DNA from: Paenibacillus sp. FSL R7-0204
Lineage (GTDB): Bacteria > Bacillota > Bacilli > Paenibacillales > Paenibacillaceae
Length of the DNA stretch: 64,000 nucleotides
NCBI RefSeq assembly: GCF_038002225.1
Contig: NZ_JBBOCA010000001.1
Location: 3,782,001 to 3,846,000, forward strand
Reading direction: 5' to 3'
Each line of letters begins with the position of its first letter. Positions within the stretch are counted from its first letter, which is position 1. A model generated the notes under the pieces. It did not search any database. It was not told where the DNA came from and saw nothing but the letters and a program-made list of their open reading frames with translations. This document shows positions 33,339 to 42,900 of this stretch, piece by piece. The translations under genes and the position numbers were made by a program.

Positions 33339-36300
33339 CTATCGGCCTTGCCGCTGTTTACCGGCTAACTGGGCCAAGGAACTGCGGCGTGAATCAGCCC
33401 GTTCACGCTCCAGGGGCAAGTCATCCTGCGGCGGTGAATCTGCACCATCTTCCAACAGAAATTCACAGAGATCGGTAATCGTCGGATATCTGAAAAGCTC
33501 AACCATGGTCAGTCGGCTTCCATAATCCGCCTGTAATTCGCGGAAGAGCGCAACCATGCTGATCGAATCGCCACCGAGATCGAAGAAGTTATCATGCAGG
33601 CCAATTTCCTGACGGTTCAAGACTTTGCGCCAGGCATCCGCAATCTGCTGCAACAACAAAGCTGATCCAGCGGGGATTTCGCCTGCCGCCATCCCAGATG
33701 CTTCTTCGCTTTGCGGGAGCTGCGGTTCCAGCAGAGCAAGCGCTTTGCGGTCCACTTTACCATTGGCGGTCAGCGGGTAATTCTCCAGCTCCTGTATGGC
33801 GGACGGCACCATGTAGGAAGGTAATTTCTCTTTTAGATAACCCGTTAGGGCCTTGCTAATGTCCGGTTTGCTCTCCTTGGCAGTGTTTTTATTGGACGAA
33901 TAGAGGTTCATCTCTTCCACCTGTCCAGACAGAGTCATCTGCTCAGGCTTAATTCCTCCACCAAGCAGGCAATGCAGATATACATCGTTACTATGCAAAC
34001 GGAACAGCGGACGAATATGATCGAAGCCCAGAGTACCCATTTGTATCAAGCCAATGCCATGTTCAGGTCCTTTATCTTCCAGGAGCTGTGAGATGATCCC
34101 GGCTTCCATCAGCGAATAACCCAGGCCATCCTTCTGTCCATACATAGGGACGATTGCATCCATACAGCCGATCAGGAAAATCTGGAAGGCCGAGGCTTCA
34201 AAAACTTCACGGTTCCCTGGTGCATGAATGGCAGCATCCATCCTTGGATTGTCTTCGAGCAGCACAAGCTGATGCTCCTTGCGGTTGTAATAATACAGCC
34301 CGCCTGGCAGATCCTCCACCGCTCCAGGCTTCAGATGGAAATAGACCTGGACTGGATATAGCCCGCCTGCAGAACCATATTGGAATTTGGGAAATGGAAG
34401 ACCGTCGAACGTCCTTTGTGACAAAGCGGATGTAAATGCCCCGAATTGCTGCCGGGAAATCGGCTCCTGGACAAAGCTGCGGTAGCTGCGTCGCTGGAGG
34501 AATGGAACGTTGCCATCCACTGCATCGGCAAGACTGAAGCTTTTACCAGATAGATTCTTTCGAAGTGCGGGTTCATTCAGCTTGAACAACATCCGGTCCA
34601 CAGCCCCCGTAATCAATTCCTGCCCGCCCATCCCCGCGACGCCGTAAGCCTGTTCACGGTCTACGGTAACATAGGCAGACAAACGCTTGCGTTCGCCTTC
34701 CCCTTGGCTGATTACGGTAGCCTCCTTGACATAGGGATGGGATTTCAGGGCAGCTTCAATCTCGCCTAGCTCAATACGATGCCCGCGCACCTTAACCTGC
34801 AAATCCTCCCGGCCCAGGAATTCTATATTTCCGTCCTCCGCATATCTCCCGAGATCGCCAGTTCGGTAGAGGCGCTGGCCGCTCAGAGGATGACGGATGA
34901 ATCGTTCGATGGTTCGCAGCTCATCCTGCCAGTAGCCTATAGCGAGGCCGTTCCCCCCAATGAATAATTCTCCACATACGCCAACAGGGCACTCCTCCAT
35001 CCGTTCGTTCAGCACGTATACCCGTTGATTGGCGAGTGAACGTCCGTAAGGAATGCTTGTCCAGCCCGGCAAAACCTCCTGAATCGGGTAAGAAATCGAC
35101 CAGATGGCTGCTTCGGTGGCACCGCCTAATGAGACTACCTCAAGCCCTGGCTTCAACCGGCTGACGGCTTGAGGCAATCCGAGTGGTATCCAGTCACCGC
35201 TAAGCAGAGCCAGGCGCAGTGAGCCGCAGACTGGTGACGGCGTATCTTTGACCAGTTCCGTAAGCATACTCAGGAGTGCAGGAACTGAATTCCAGAGGGT
35301 CACGCCTGTTAGGTTCATCAGCTCCAGCCAATGTGCAGGGTCGCGGAGATGATTCTTGTCCGGCAGAACAAGAGTGCCCCCAGCAGAGAGCATACCGAAG
35401 ATATCAAATACGGATAAGTCAAAGTTCAGTGCAGACAAGCCGAACATGACATCCTTCGGTCCAACGTTATAAGTGTCAAGGATCGCTTCGGTGGTATTGA
35501 GAACAGCGCGCTGATTGACCATGACACCTTTGGGAACGCCTGTGCTTCCAGAAGTGAACATAATATAGGCCAAACGGTCCGCCGCCTCCGGGTCCTCAGC
35601 TCCGTATGTTCCGTCCGGCTTGCACTGTTCCTTCAGAACAACGTGCATAAGCTGCGGCCAACCGGTATGATCCAAATCGGGCTGAATGACAGCAGCAGCA
35701 ACTTGTCCAAGCCGCAGAAGCTCAGCGATCCGGGCTTGGGGAAGCGAAGCATCTACGGGAAGATATGCGCAGCCGGCCTTGAGAATTCCAAGCACGGCAG
35801 CAACCTGCTCCCAGCCCTTGTGCATTACAACAGCTACCGGATCACCCGGCCGGGCTCCATTCAGGATAAGCTGACCGGCAACGTAATCGGCGTATTCATT
35901 CAATTCAGAATAACTAAGCTGCCTGCCAGAGGCGATAAGCGCCACTGCGGATGGTCGTTGCCGTACATTGTTGTGGTAACGCTCCAGCAGTGATCCAGGG
36001 GACGGATTCGGCGGCAGTATCCGGGTATGGAAGTCTGCAACCTCCTGAAGACGCTCACGGTGGGGCATCCTGTGCGAAAGCTCCGTACTTAGCGGCAGCG
36101 GTTCTTCCCAGACTTGGGGTTCCTGGGCCAGCATGTCCAGCAGCCCGCAATACGCAGCGAACATCTCGTCCAGCATGCCGTCCGGGAACAGTTCATCCAC
36201 AGAATCCCAATTGAAATGCAGCTCCCCATCCCGTTCCAGCACTTGGTGATCCAGCCACACCTGAGGGGTCTGCGAGACACTGTAGCGATCCTCCTGCAAG

Positions 36301-39300
36301 GCCTGGGCGGGCTGGCCTTCCGCCGCCGCTTGTTCCGTCTGATTCAGAATGCTTGTGAAAATCACGGGTACAATCGCCTTCGAAGGCTCTTTGTATTTGG
36401 CCAGCAGCTCCCTTGTCACCCGCACACCGCTGAAATAACGGTGATCCATATCCTCAAGCAACCTGCGCTGATGGCGCTGGGCCCGGCTGATGAAGGTACC
36501 CGGTTCACGGTTGTCAATTTCCAGCAGAGTCAGGGAGGTGAAGTCCCCAATGACTTCGCCCACTTCGGGATGGATCGGCAAGCGGTTGAATAAGGTCAGG
36601 TTCAGTGCGAAATGCGCCTTGCGGCTCCATAACGTCAGCACCTCCGAGAAAGCAGACAGTAAAGCCACCGTTGAGGTAATGCCATAACGTTCTGCTCTTT
36701 TTTTGAGCTGCTTCCAGTGTGGGGCAGAGATGACATGCTGCCGCCTTCTGAATTCCGGCTTCAGTACCTGAGCCGGTTCCTTCACAAGTTCAAACTGCGG
36801 TCCCATGGGCAGGGAGTCCAGCCGTCCCTTCCAGTACGTCTCGGAGCGGCGGAATAATTCGCTTTTTTCAATCTCTGCCGTGGCCAGCACATAATCGCGG
36901 AAGGACAAAGTCAGCGGCTCGAAGACATGTGCTGGATTCAGATAAAGTACAGATAGCTCGCGCAACAGCAGCTCCAGGCTCCAGGCATCGGCGATTAGCA
37001 GATCGACACTGATATGCAGCCGGACCCTGCCTTCAGGCAGCCGCGTCGCGCGGACATCAAACAACGGCCACTGGCAGCAATCCAGCACCTGGTGCGACAT
37101 CTCTTCACGGATAGACTGCACATGGGCGCTTCGCTCCTCTTCCCCGGAAGTGGTGCTGTCATAGGAACGGATAATATAGCTGGGAACTTGAGGCAGAATC
37201 TGCTGCTGCCCATCCGGAAGAATGACTGAGCGAAGCATGTCATGCCGGTCAATCAGTGCTTGGAACGCCAGCTGGAACGTGCTCAGATTAAGGTCAGCGA
37301 GATCATTTTCAAAATACATATGGGTCGATACATTTCCAAGCTCTAAACCCTCCGAACGGCCGATCCAGTAGGCCTTCTGAACATCGGTCAGAGGAAAGGG
37401 ATCATACCGCTCCGCCAAGGCAACCTGCACCTCGGGAAGATCCGTATACGCACTGATGCCTTGCCCGGCTTGCTCCGCTGCCAATGCAGCCAGATCGTCC
37501 ACCGTAGGATGATCGAAAAATTGCTGGAGCGTAATTTCTGTACGGAAGGTCTTGTTCATCACGAACAAAATTTGGGTCGCCAGCAGGGAATGGCCGCCCA
37601 GCTCGAAGAAGGTCTCCTGTCCGTCCGCGATTTCAAGCCCCAAGCTCTGCTCCCAGATTTCTTTGACTTTCTGCTGATAATAGCTGTTGTCTGCCGTTCT
37701 GTTCTCTTGGCGGCTGTCACGATCAACCTCTGCTGCGTCACGCCCGCTGGAAGGGCCAATCCAGAATACACCTCGTTCAAAAGGATAGGTGGGGAGCTCC
37801 ACCTTACGTCTGCGTTCTCCTTCGTAATACAGCGCCCAATCCAGTTCAGTCCCTGCCAGCCATAACCGGGCGATTTCGCTGTGCAGCCAATATAGTCCGG
37901 GCGCTTGGCCTGCCGCTGCAATCTGGCCGCCGGAGGCGCCGGGCTTGCCCAGGTTCAGGACATAGACCTGCTCCACCTGTTCAGAGGCATGAGGGGAAGT
38001 ATGATCCTCTTCTTCGCTGTGATTCTTGTCTTCGCTATACAGGTGATGTACAGCATCCTCCAAGGCGCATTCACCCATCAACACCTGTCTGACCCACTCA
38101 CCTACTCCGCTGCCAACGATGGAAGAGGCTTGAATACCCCAGCCAAGAAATAGGCGGCCAAGCGCCAATTGCAGAGTAAACGACAGCATTCTCCCGGTAG
38201 CGGAAGAAGGTTCAGGTGCAGGGGCGGACCGAACATAATGTCTCAGGTCGAGTGGATAGAAGCGGCGGATTTGGTCGGATAGCTCACGGATCAACTGCCG
38301 GAACGACGGATTCGAATCGTATAAATCGCGGGCCTCTTCTGCAGTGAGTACACAGCTTGGGGAGAAGCTTATGCAAACGGCCTGTTTGCCCTCCGATGCG
38401 GCTCCCTGTGTAATACCTTTTACACCCGCAGCCCTAAGCTGCTCCAGCAGATCGGTGCGTCCGCGAAAGACAATAGCTTTTGAAGCAGCAAATACCGCCC
38501 GTCCTGTCTTAAGGGTGTAGGCCACGTCACTTAGATTAAGCTGCGGATGTATTTCTATATGGGCTGCCATATTGGCGCACATCCGCTCCAGCGCACTTGC
38601 TGTCTTGGCCGACAGGACCAGGAGCTCGCAGCGGTTCTCTTCCTCCTCTTCCGCCTGAAGCGGTGCTTCTGTCATGACCACATGGGCATTGATTCCACCA
38701 AGTCCAAAGGAGCTGACTCCGGCGTACCGCCCATGTTCCCCCGCATCCCAGTCCGCAAGCATATCATTCACGTAGAAGGGGCTGTTATGCTCCTCAAGCT
38801 TGGGATTCGGTGTCTCAAAATGTAGACTAGCCGGAATTTTCCGGTGCTTGAGCGCCAAGGCGGTTTTAATCAGACCGGCTGCCCCGGAAGCCATCTCGAC
38901 ATGGCCGATATTGGTTTTGGCTGAACCAATCGCACAAAAATGATTGGAGCGCGCTGCTGCAAACGCTCTGCTTAGTGCTTCAAGCTCAATATCATCTCCG
39001 AGTGGCGTGCCGCTGCCGTGAGCTTCCACATACCTGATTGCATCCGGCTGGACTTGGGCTATGCTCATGGCTTCGGCAATGACCGCCGCCTGGCCGTCTA
39101 CACCGGGAGCGGCATAGCCGATCCGGTTAGCACCGTCGCTGTTAATGGCTGAACCTTTGATTACGGCCTGGATCATATCTCCGTCCCGCAGGGCATCTTC
39201 AAGCCTTCTTAAGACCACGATACCCAGGCCATTGCTGTAGACAGTCCCAGTAGCCTCAGCGTCAAAAGCGTGAATCATCCCATCTGCTGCGCTCAGCCCC

Positions 39301-39974
39301 CCTTGGTGATACAGATAGCCCGGAACTTGCGGGAATTTGAACGTCACGCCCCCTGCCAGTGCAAGATCGCATTGTCCGCTGAGAAGACTTTCACAGGCCA
39401 GATGCGTGGCTACGAGCGAAGTCGAACAAGCCGTTTGTACAGCAACGACAGGCCCGCAAATATTTAGGCGATAAGCAATTTGGGCGGTCATATGATCCTT
39501 GTCATTGGCGATCATTAGCTGCAAATCACTGACGGATTCGTTCCGCTCCCTGTCCGCTAGCAAGTGGTTAATCAGGTAAGTACTGGTGCTGACTCCTGCG
39601 AACAAACCAATCAGTCCCGGATAATTCAGCGGGTTATACCCTGCCTTCTCCAATACCTCCCAGGCGCTCTCCATAAATAGCCGATGCTGAGGGTCTGTGA
39701 TTTCGGCTTCCCTGCCGGTCAGCTTGAAAAAGGCTGCATCAAATTTCTCGATATCCTTGAGTGCGGTATTCACCGGGATCAGGCCTTCCCTTCCCAACCT
39801 GTTCAAGGGTTCTACGCCTGGTCCTGCAGGTGCGGGGCTTAGCTGAAGCGCATCCGTGCCACTGGCGAGAAGCTCCCAATACTGCTCCACGGAATCTACC
39901 CCGGGGAACCGGCACACCATGCTGACGATGGCGATATCATTGCTTATATCCTGCTCCGACTGTTGCATGCTCAC
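33339..39974 (-). CDS. Hybrid PKS-NRPS: KS-AT(degenerate)-ACP-Cy-A(Cys)-Ox-PCP
   Basis: 2211 residues from the GTG at 39974 (GGGAGG 8 nt upstream; an in-frame start at 40109 lies inside the previous gene). KS 12-435 with intact Cys183 (QTACSTS) and both His. The following AT (~530-645) is a remnant: GQGSQ is gone, the nucleophile motif reads GSGVGE, and the C-terminal half is missing. ACP ~765-835 (GGHSLL). Cyclisation domain ~850-1300 with DLLIADAWS (991-999). A ~1330-2080; its pocket reads D-L-F-N-L-S-L-I-W, a Cys code. Inserted between A8 and A10 is an FMN-type oxidase (~1790-2010) that should turn thiazoline into thiazole. PCP Ser2137 (GGDSI). No release domain follows. Most 3' synthase gene. 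Confidence 0.9.
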   Translation of the reverse strand: MSMQQSEQDISNDIAIVSMVCRFPGVDSVEQYWELLASGTDALQLSPAPAGPGVEPLNRLGREGLIPVNTALKDIEKFDAAFFKLTGREAEITDPQHRLFMESAWEVLEKAGYNPLNYPGLIGLFAGVSTSTYLINHLLADRERNESVSDLQLMIANDKDHMTAQIAYRLNICGPVVAVQTACSTSLVATHLACESLLSGQCDLALAGGVTFKFPQVPGYLYHQGGLSAADGMIHAFDAEATGTVYSNGLGIVVLRRLEDALRDGDMIQAVIKGSAINSDGANRIGYAAPGVDGQAAVIAEAMSIAQVQPDAIRYVEAHGSGTPLGDDIELEALSRAFAAARSNHFCAIGSAKTNIGHVEMASGAAGLIKTALALKHRKIPASLHFETPNPKLEEHNSPFYVNDMLADWDAGEHGRYAGVSSFGLGGINAHVVMTEAPLQAEEEEENRCELLVLSAKTASALERMCANMAAHIEIHPQLNLSDVAYTLKTGRAVFAASKAIVFRGRTDLLEQLRAAGVKGITQGAASEGKQAVCISFSPSCVLTAEEARDLYDSNPSFRQLIRELSDQIRRFYPLDLRHYVRSAPAPEPSSATGRMLSFTLQLALGRLFLGWGIQASSIVGSGVGEWVRQVLMGECALEDAVHHLYSEDKNHSEEEDHTSPHASEQVEQVYVLNLGKPGASGGQIAAAGQAPGLYWLHSEIARLWLAGTELDWALYYEGERRRKVELPTYPFERGVFWIGPSSGRDAAEVDRDSRQENRTADNSYYQQKVKEIWEQSLGLEIADGQETFFELGGHSLLATQILFVMNKTFRTEITLQQFFDHPTVDDLAALAAEQAGQGISAYTDLPEVQVALAERYDPFPLTDVQKAYWIGRSEGLELGNVSTHMYFENDLADLNLSTFQLAFQALIDRHDMLRSVILPDGQQQILPQVPSYIIRSYDSTTSGEEERSAHVQSIREEMSHQVLDCCQWPLFDVRATRLPEGRVRLHISVDLLIADAWSLELLLRELSVLYLNPAHVFEPLTLSFRDYVLATAEIEKSELFRRSETYWKGRLDSLPMGPQFELVKEPAQVLKPEFRRRQHVISAPHWKQLKKRAERYGITSTVALLSAFSEVLTLWSRKAHFALNLTLFNRLPIHPEVGEVIGDFTSLTLLEIDNREPGTFISRAQRHQRRLLEDMDHRYFSGVRVTRELLAKYKEPSKAIVPVIFTSILNQTEQAAAEGQPAQALQEDRYSVSQTPQVWLDHQVLERDGELHFNWDSVDELFPDGMLDEMFAAYCGLLDMLAQEPQVWEEPLPLSTELSHRMPHRERLQEVADFHTRILPPNPSPGSLLERYHNNVRQRPSAVALIASGRQLSYSELNEYADYVAGQLILNGARPGDPVAVVMHKGWEQVAAVLGILKAGCAYLPVDASLPQARIAELLRLGQVAAAVIQPDLDHTGWPQLMHVVLKEQCKPDGTYGAEDPEAADRLAYIMFTSGSTGVPKGVMVNQRAVLNTTEAILDTYNVGPKDVMFGLSALNFDLSVFDIFGMLSAGGTLVLPDKNHLRDPAHWLELMNLTGVTLWNSVPALLSMLTELVKDTPSPVCGSLRLALLSGDWIPLGLPQAVSRLKPGLEVVSLGGATEAAIWSISYPIQEVLPGWTSIPYGRSLANQRVYVLNERMEECPVGVCGELFIGGNGLAIGYWQDELRTIERFIRHPLSGQRLYRTGDLGRYAEDGNIEFLGREDLQVKVRGHRIELGEIEAALKSHPYVKEATVISQGEGERKRLSAYVTVDREQAYGVAGMGGQELITGAVDRMLFKLNEPALRKNLSGKSFSLADAVDGNVPFLQRRSYRSFVQEPISRQQFGAFTSALSQRTFDGLPFPKFQYGSAGGLYPVQVYFHLKPGAVEDLPGGLYYYNRKEHQLVLLEDNPRMDAAIHAPGNREVFEASAFQIFLIGCMDAIVPMYGQKDGLGYSLMEAGIISQLLEDKGPEHGIGLIQMGTLGFDHIRPLFRLHSNDVYLHCLLGGGIKPEQMTLSGQVEEMNLYSSNKNTAKESKPDISKALTGYLKEKLPSYMVPSAIQELENYPLTANGKVDRKALALLEPQLPQSEEASGMAAGEIPAGSALLLQQIADAWRKVLNRQEIGLHDNFFDLGGDSISMVALFRELQADYGSRLTMVELFRYPTITDLCEFLLEDGADSPPQDDLPLERERADSRRSSLAQLAGKQRQGR

Positions 39975-39999
39975 TGTGTTTCCTCCCTTATGTTCATAA

Positions 40000-42900
40000 T
40001 CATCTGCGGCGTGTCTGCCGGGCCTGAAACCGTCTGTCTGCGCGGTCCAACGCTTTTTGCTCCATCCCTGCCGGAGACTTGTCCCCCGAAGCACTTCCAA
40101 AAAATTCAACCATCGCTGCGACGGAGCTATGCCTGAACAGCTCGATGATAGGAATCTCGCGGTTAAGCATATCCTGCAGCTTCAATTGCATCTGAACCAG
40201 CTTGAGCGAATTGCCGCCAAGGTCGAAAAAATGCTCCTCCCTGCTGATATGCGGACGGTTCAGGAGCTCCTTCCATATAGAGATGATTCCTTCTTCCAAT
40301 GAGGATTGGGCCGGTACCGCTGCAAGTTCAATCGTCTCAGGCAGAATGGCCAGCAATGCTTTGCGGTCCGTTTTACCGTTGGGAGTCAAAGGGAATTGCT
40401 CGAGAATACTGATGCTGTAAGGAACCATGTAGCCCGGAAGCCGGGAGCGCAGATGAGAACGCAGTGTTGCCAAGTCCGGCAAGGACTGCCTGTCCGAATC
40501 AAGTATTACATAAGCGCGCAGACGTCTTGCGTCCTCCCCGCCTTCAGCAAGCACAGCAGCCTCTTGAACGCCGGGACAGGTCTTCAGGGTACTTTCGATT
40601 TCGCTTAGTTCAATACGGTAGCCGCTTATTTTGACCTGAAGGTCGTCTCGTCCAAGGAATTCAATAACCCCGTCTGAGCCATAGCGGCCCCAATCCCCCG
40701 TCCGGTAGAGGCGTTCTCCGGTAATAGGCGACAGGATAAAGCGTTCTGCAGAGCGGAGCTCATCGCGCCAATAGCCGCTGGCAACGCCCAGACCTCCAAT
40801 ATATAACTCTCCCGGCACTGATATTGGACATTCTTCCATCCGTGCATTCAGCACATATACACGCTGGCCGGACATGGATAGACCATAGGGAATGTTGGTC
40901 CAAGCCGGGTCGACAGTGTGAACCGGGAACTGAATTGACCAAATCGCAGCTTCGGTTGCCCCGCCAAGCGCAATGACCTCAGCCTGAGCACTCAGGCGGT
41001 GAATAGCTCCAGGAAGCGAAGCAGGAATCCAGTCTCCGCTCAGCAGGCATAGTCTGAGAGAATCCAGCCGTATTTCAGATGCGGCATACATCAATAGCAT
41101 ATTCATGAAGGCGGGAACGCTGTTCCAGACCGTAACCCGGTGCTTCTGCACCTGCTCCAGCCAGTGTGCCGGATCGCGCAGCCGTTGCGGGTCCGGTAGC
41201 ACCAGTGTCCCTCCTGCAGCCAGGCAGCCGAAGATGTCGAATACGGACAAGTCGAAGCTTAGCGAAGAAAGGCCCAGCACGACATCCTGCGGGTTCAGCC
41301 CATAGCTGCGGTTAATGTCAGACAATGTATTAACTGCGGCTCTATGGCTGATCATCACCCCTTTAGGCGTTCCTGTACTGCCGGAAGTGAATATAACGTA
41401 GGCTAGTTGCTCGCCTATTCCGTCTGCATCGCCTTCATATTCCGGTATATCTTCGTTACCAGTAATTCCGTTGACCTCTATTGTGTGAATTGAGGCAGTT
41501 GCCCAATCACATGCAGGGACAGAGGACTGGACCAGTACCACTTGAACCTGTCCTAGCTCCAGCAGCTCTCCAATACGGTAGGCAGGCAGACCTGCATCTA
41601 CCGGCAGGTAGGCAGCTCCTGCCTTTAAGATCCCTAGTACCGCGACCACCTGCTCCCAGCCTTTTTCCATCACTACGGCAACCAATGTCTCCGGCTGTAT
41701 GCCATACGCCGCCAACTGATGCGCTACAGCATTGGCTTGGCGGTTCAACTCTCCGTAAGAGAAAGTAGATCCGCCCGCTATCAGGGCAGGAGCATTGGGC
41801 TGAGTGCGGGCCATTCGCTGAAAACCATGATGCAGGGCAATGTCCTGCGTCTCCTGTATGTGTTGGTGTCGTGTATCAATATCTGCTAGGCTAAGGCGGT
41901 GTGCGAATCCGGCTGAACCCGAATCGGCCAGCGGCAGGGGCAGCTCCCAGGCCTCTTCTTCTTCTGCCAAACGGCGCAGCAAGCTGCCATAGATGTCAAA
42001 CATCTCATCCAGCACTCCCGGCGGGAACTTGCTCAGGGCCGCGTCCCAATTGTAGTGAAGCTCGCCGTCCCGCTCAGCTACCTGGTGATCCAGCCATACC
42101 TGAGGTGTCTCCGACAGACTGCGTGCTTCTGTATCCGATTCATTTCTCCGCTGGAAGATCTGATCGAATCCGGCAGTCGTCTGCTCCTTGTCAGACAAGT
42201 CCAGCAGGCTTGTGAACACCACCGGCACCGGCTCGCTCAGAATGCTGTGGGCCATAAGCTGTTCTGTCACACGGATGCCACTGTAAAGGCGGTGATCGAG
42301 ATCGGTCCACAGACGCTCCTGGAGCTGTTCAGCCCTGGTGCCAAAAGGAAGAGAGTCACGATAATCGACCTCCAGCAGACTGATGGTGGTGAAATCGCCA
42401 ACCAGATGCTCCAGTTGCGGATGCAGCGGAAGACGGTTAAACAGCGTTAGATTTAACAAGAAATGCGGCTGCTTGGCATACAGCGCAAGTACTTCCGCAT
42501 AACAGGCGAGCAGCAAGGCAGAGGAAGTTAACCCCCGTCTGCGTGCCGCCGCTGACAGCCTCGACCAGAGACTGGCCGGCAGAACTGCCTTCCAGCGCTT
42601 GAATGCCTGCCGCTTGAGGCCTTGAGAAGCCGCAACAGGCAACTGCGGACCGGCCGGGAGGCGGGGGAGCCGCTCTTGCCAATAGCTCTGCGCCATTCTA
42701 TAACGGTCTGCGGAGGTTACCGACAGCAAGGCCAGCACATAATCACGGAAAGTTGCTTCCAGGGGCGGCAATGGGGCTGTTCCGGCATACAGTGCAGCCA
42801 GTTCATCCAGGATAATCCGAAAACTCAGTGCATCCGCGATCATAAGGTCAAAGCTGATATGCAGCCGGGTCAGTCCTTCGGGCAGCCGGGTGGCTTCAAT

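Noticed and set aside
39975..40109. Longer N-terminus of the terminal PKS-NRPS protein
   Set aside because: It would overlap the upstream NRPS gene by 110 nt; the GTG at 39974 has an optimal ribosome binding site and a KS-type start.
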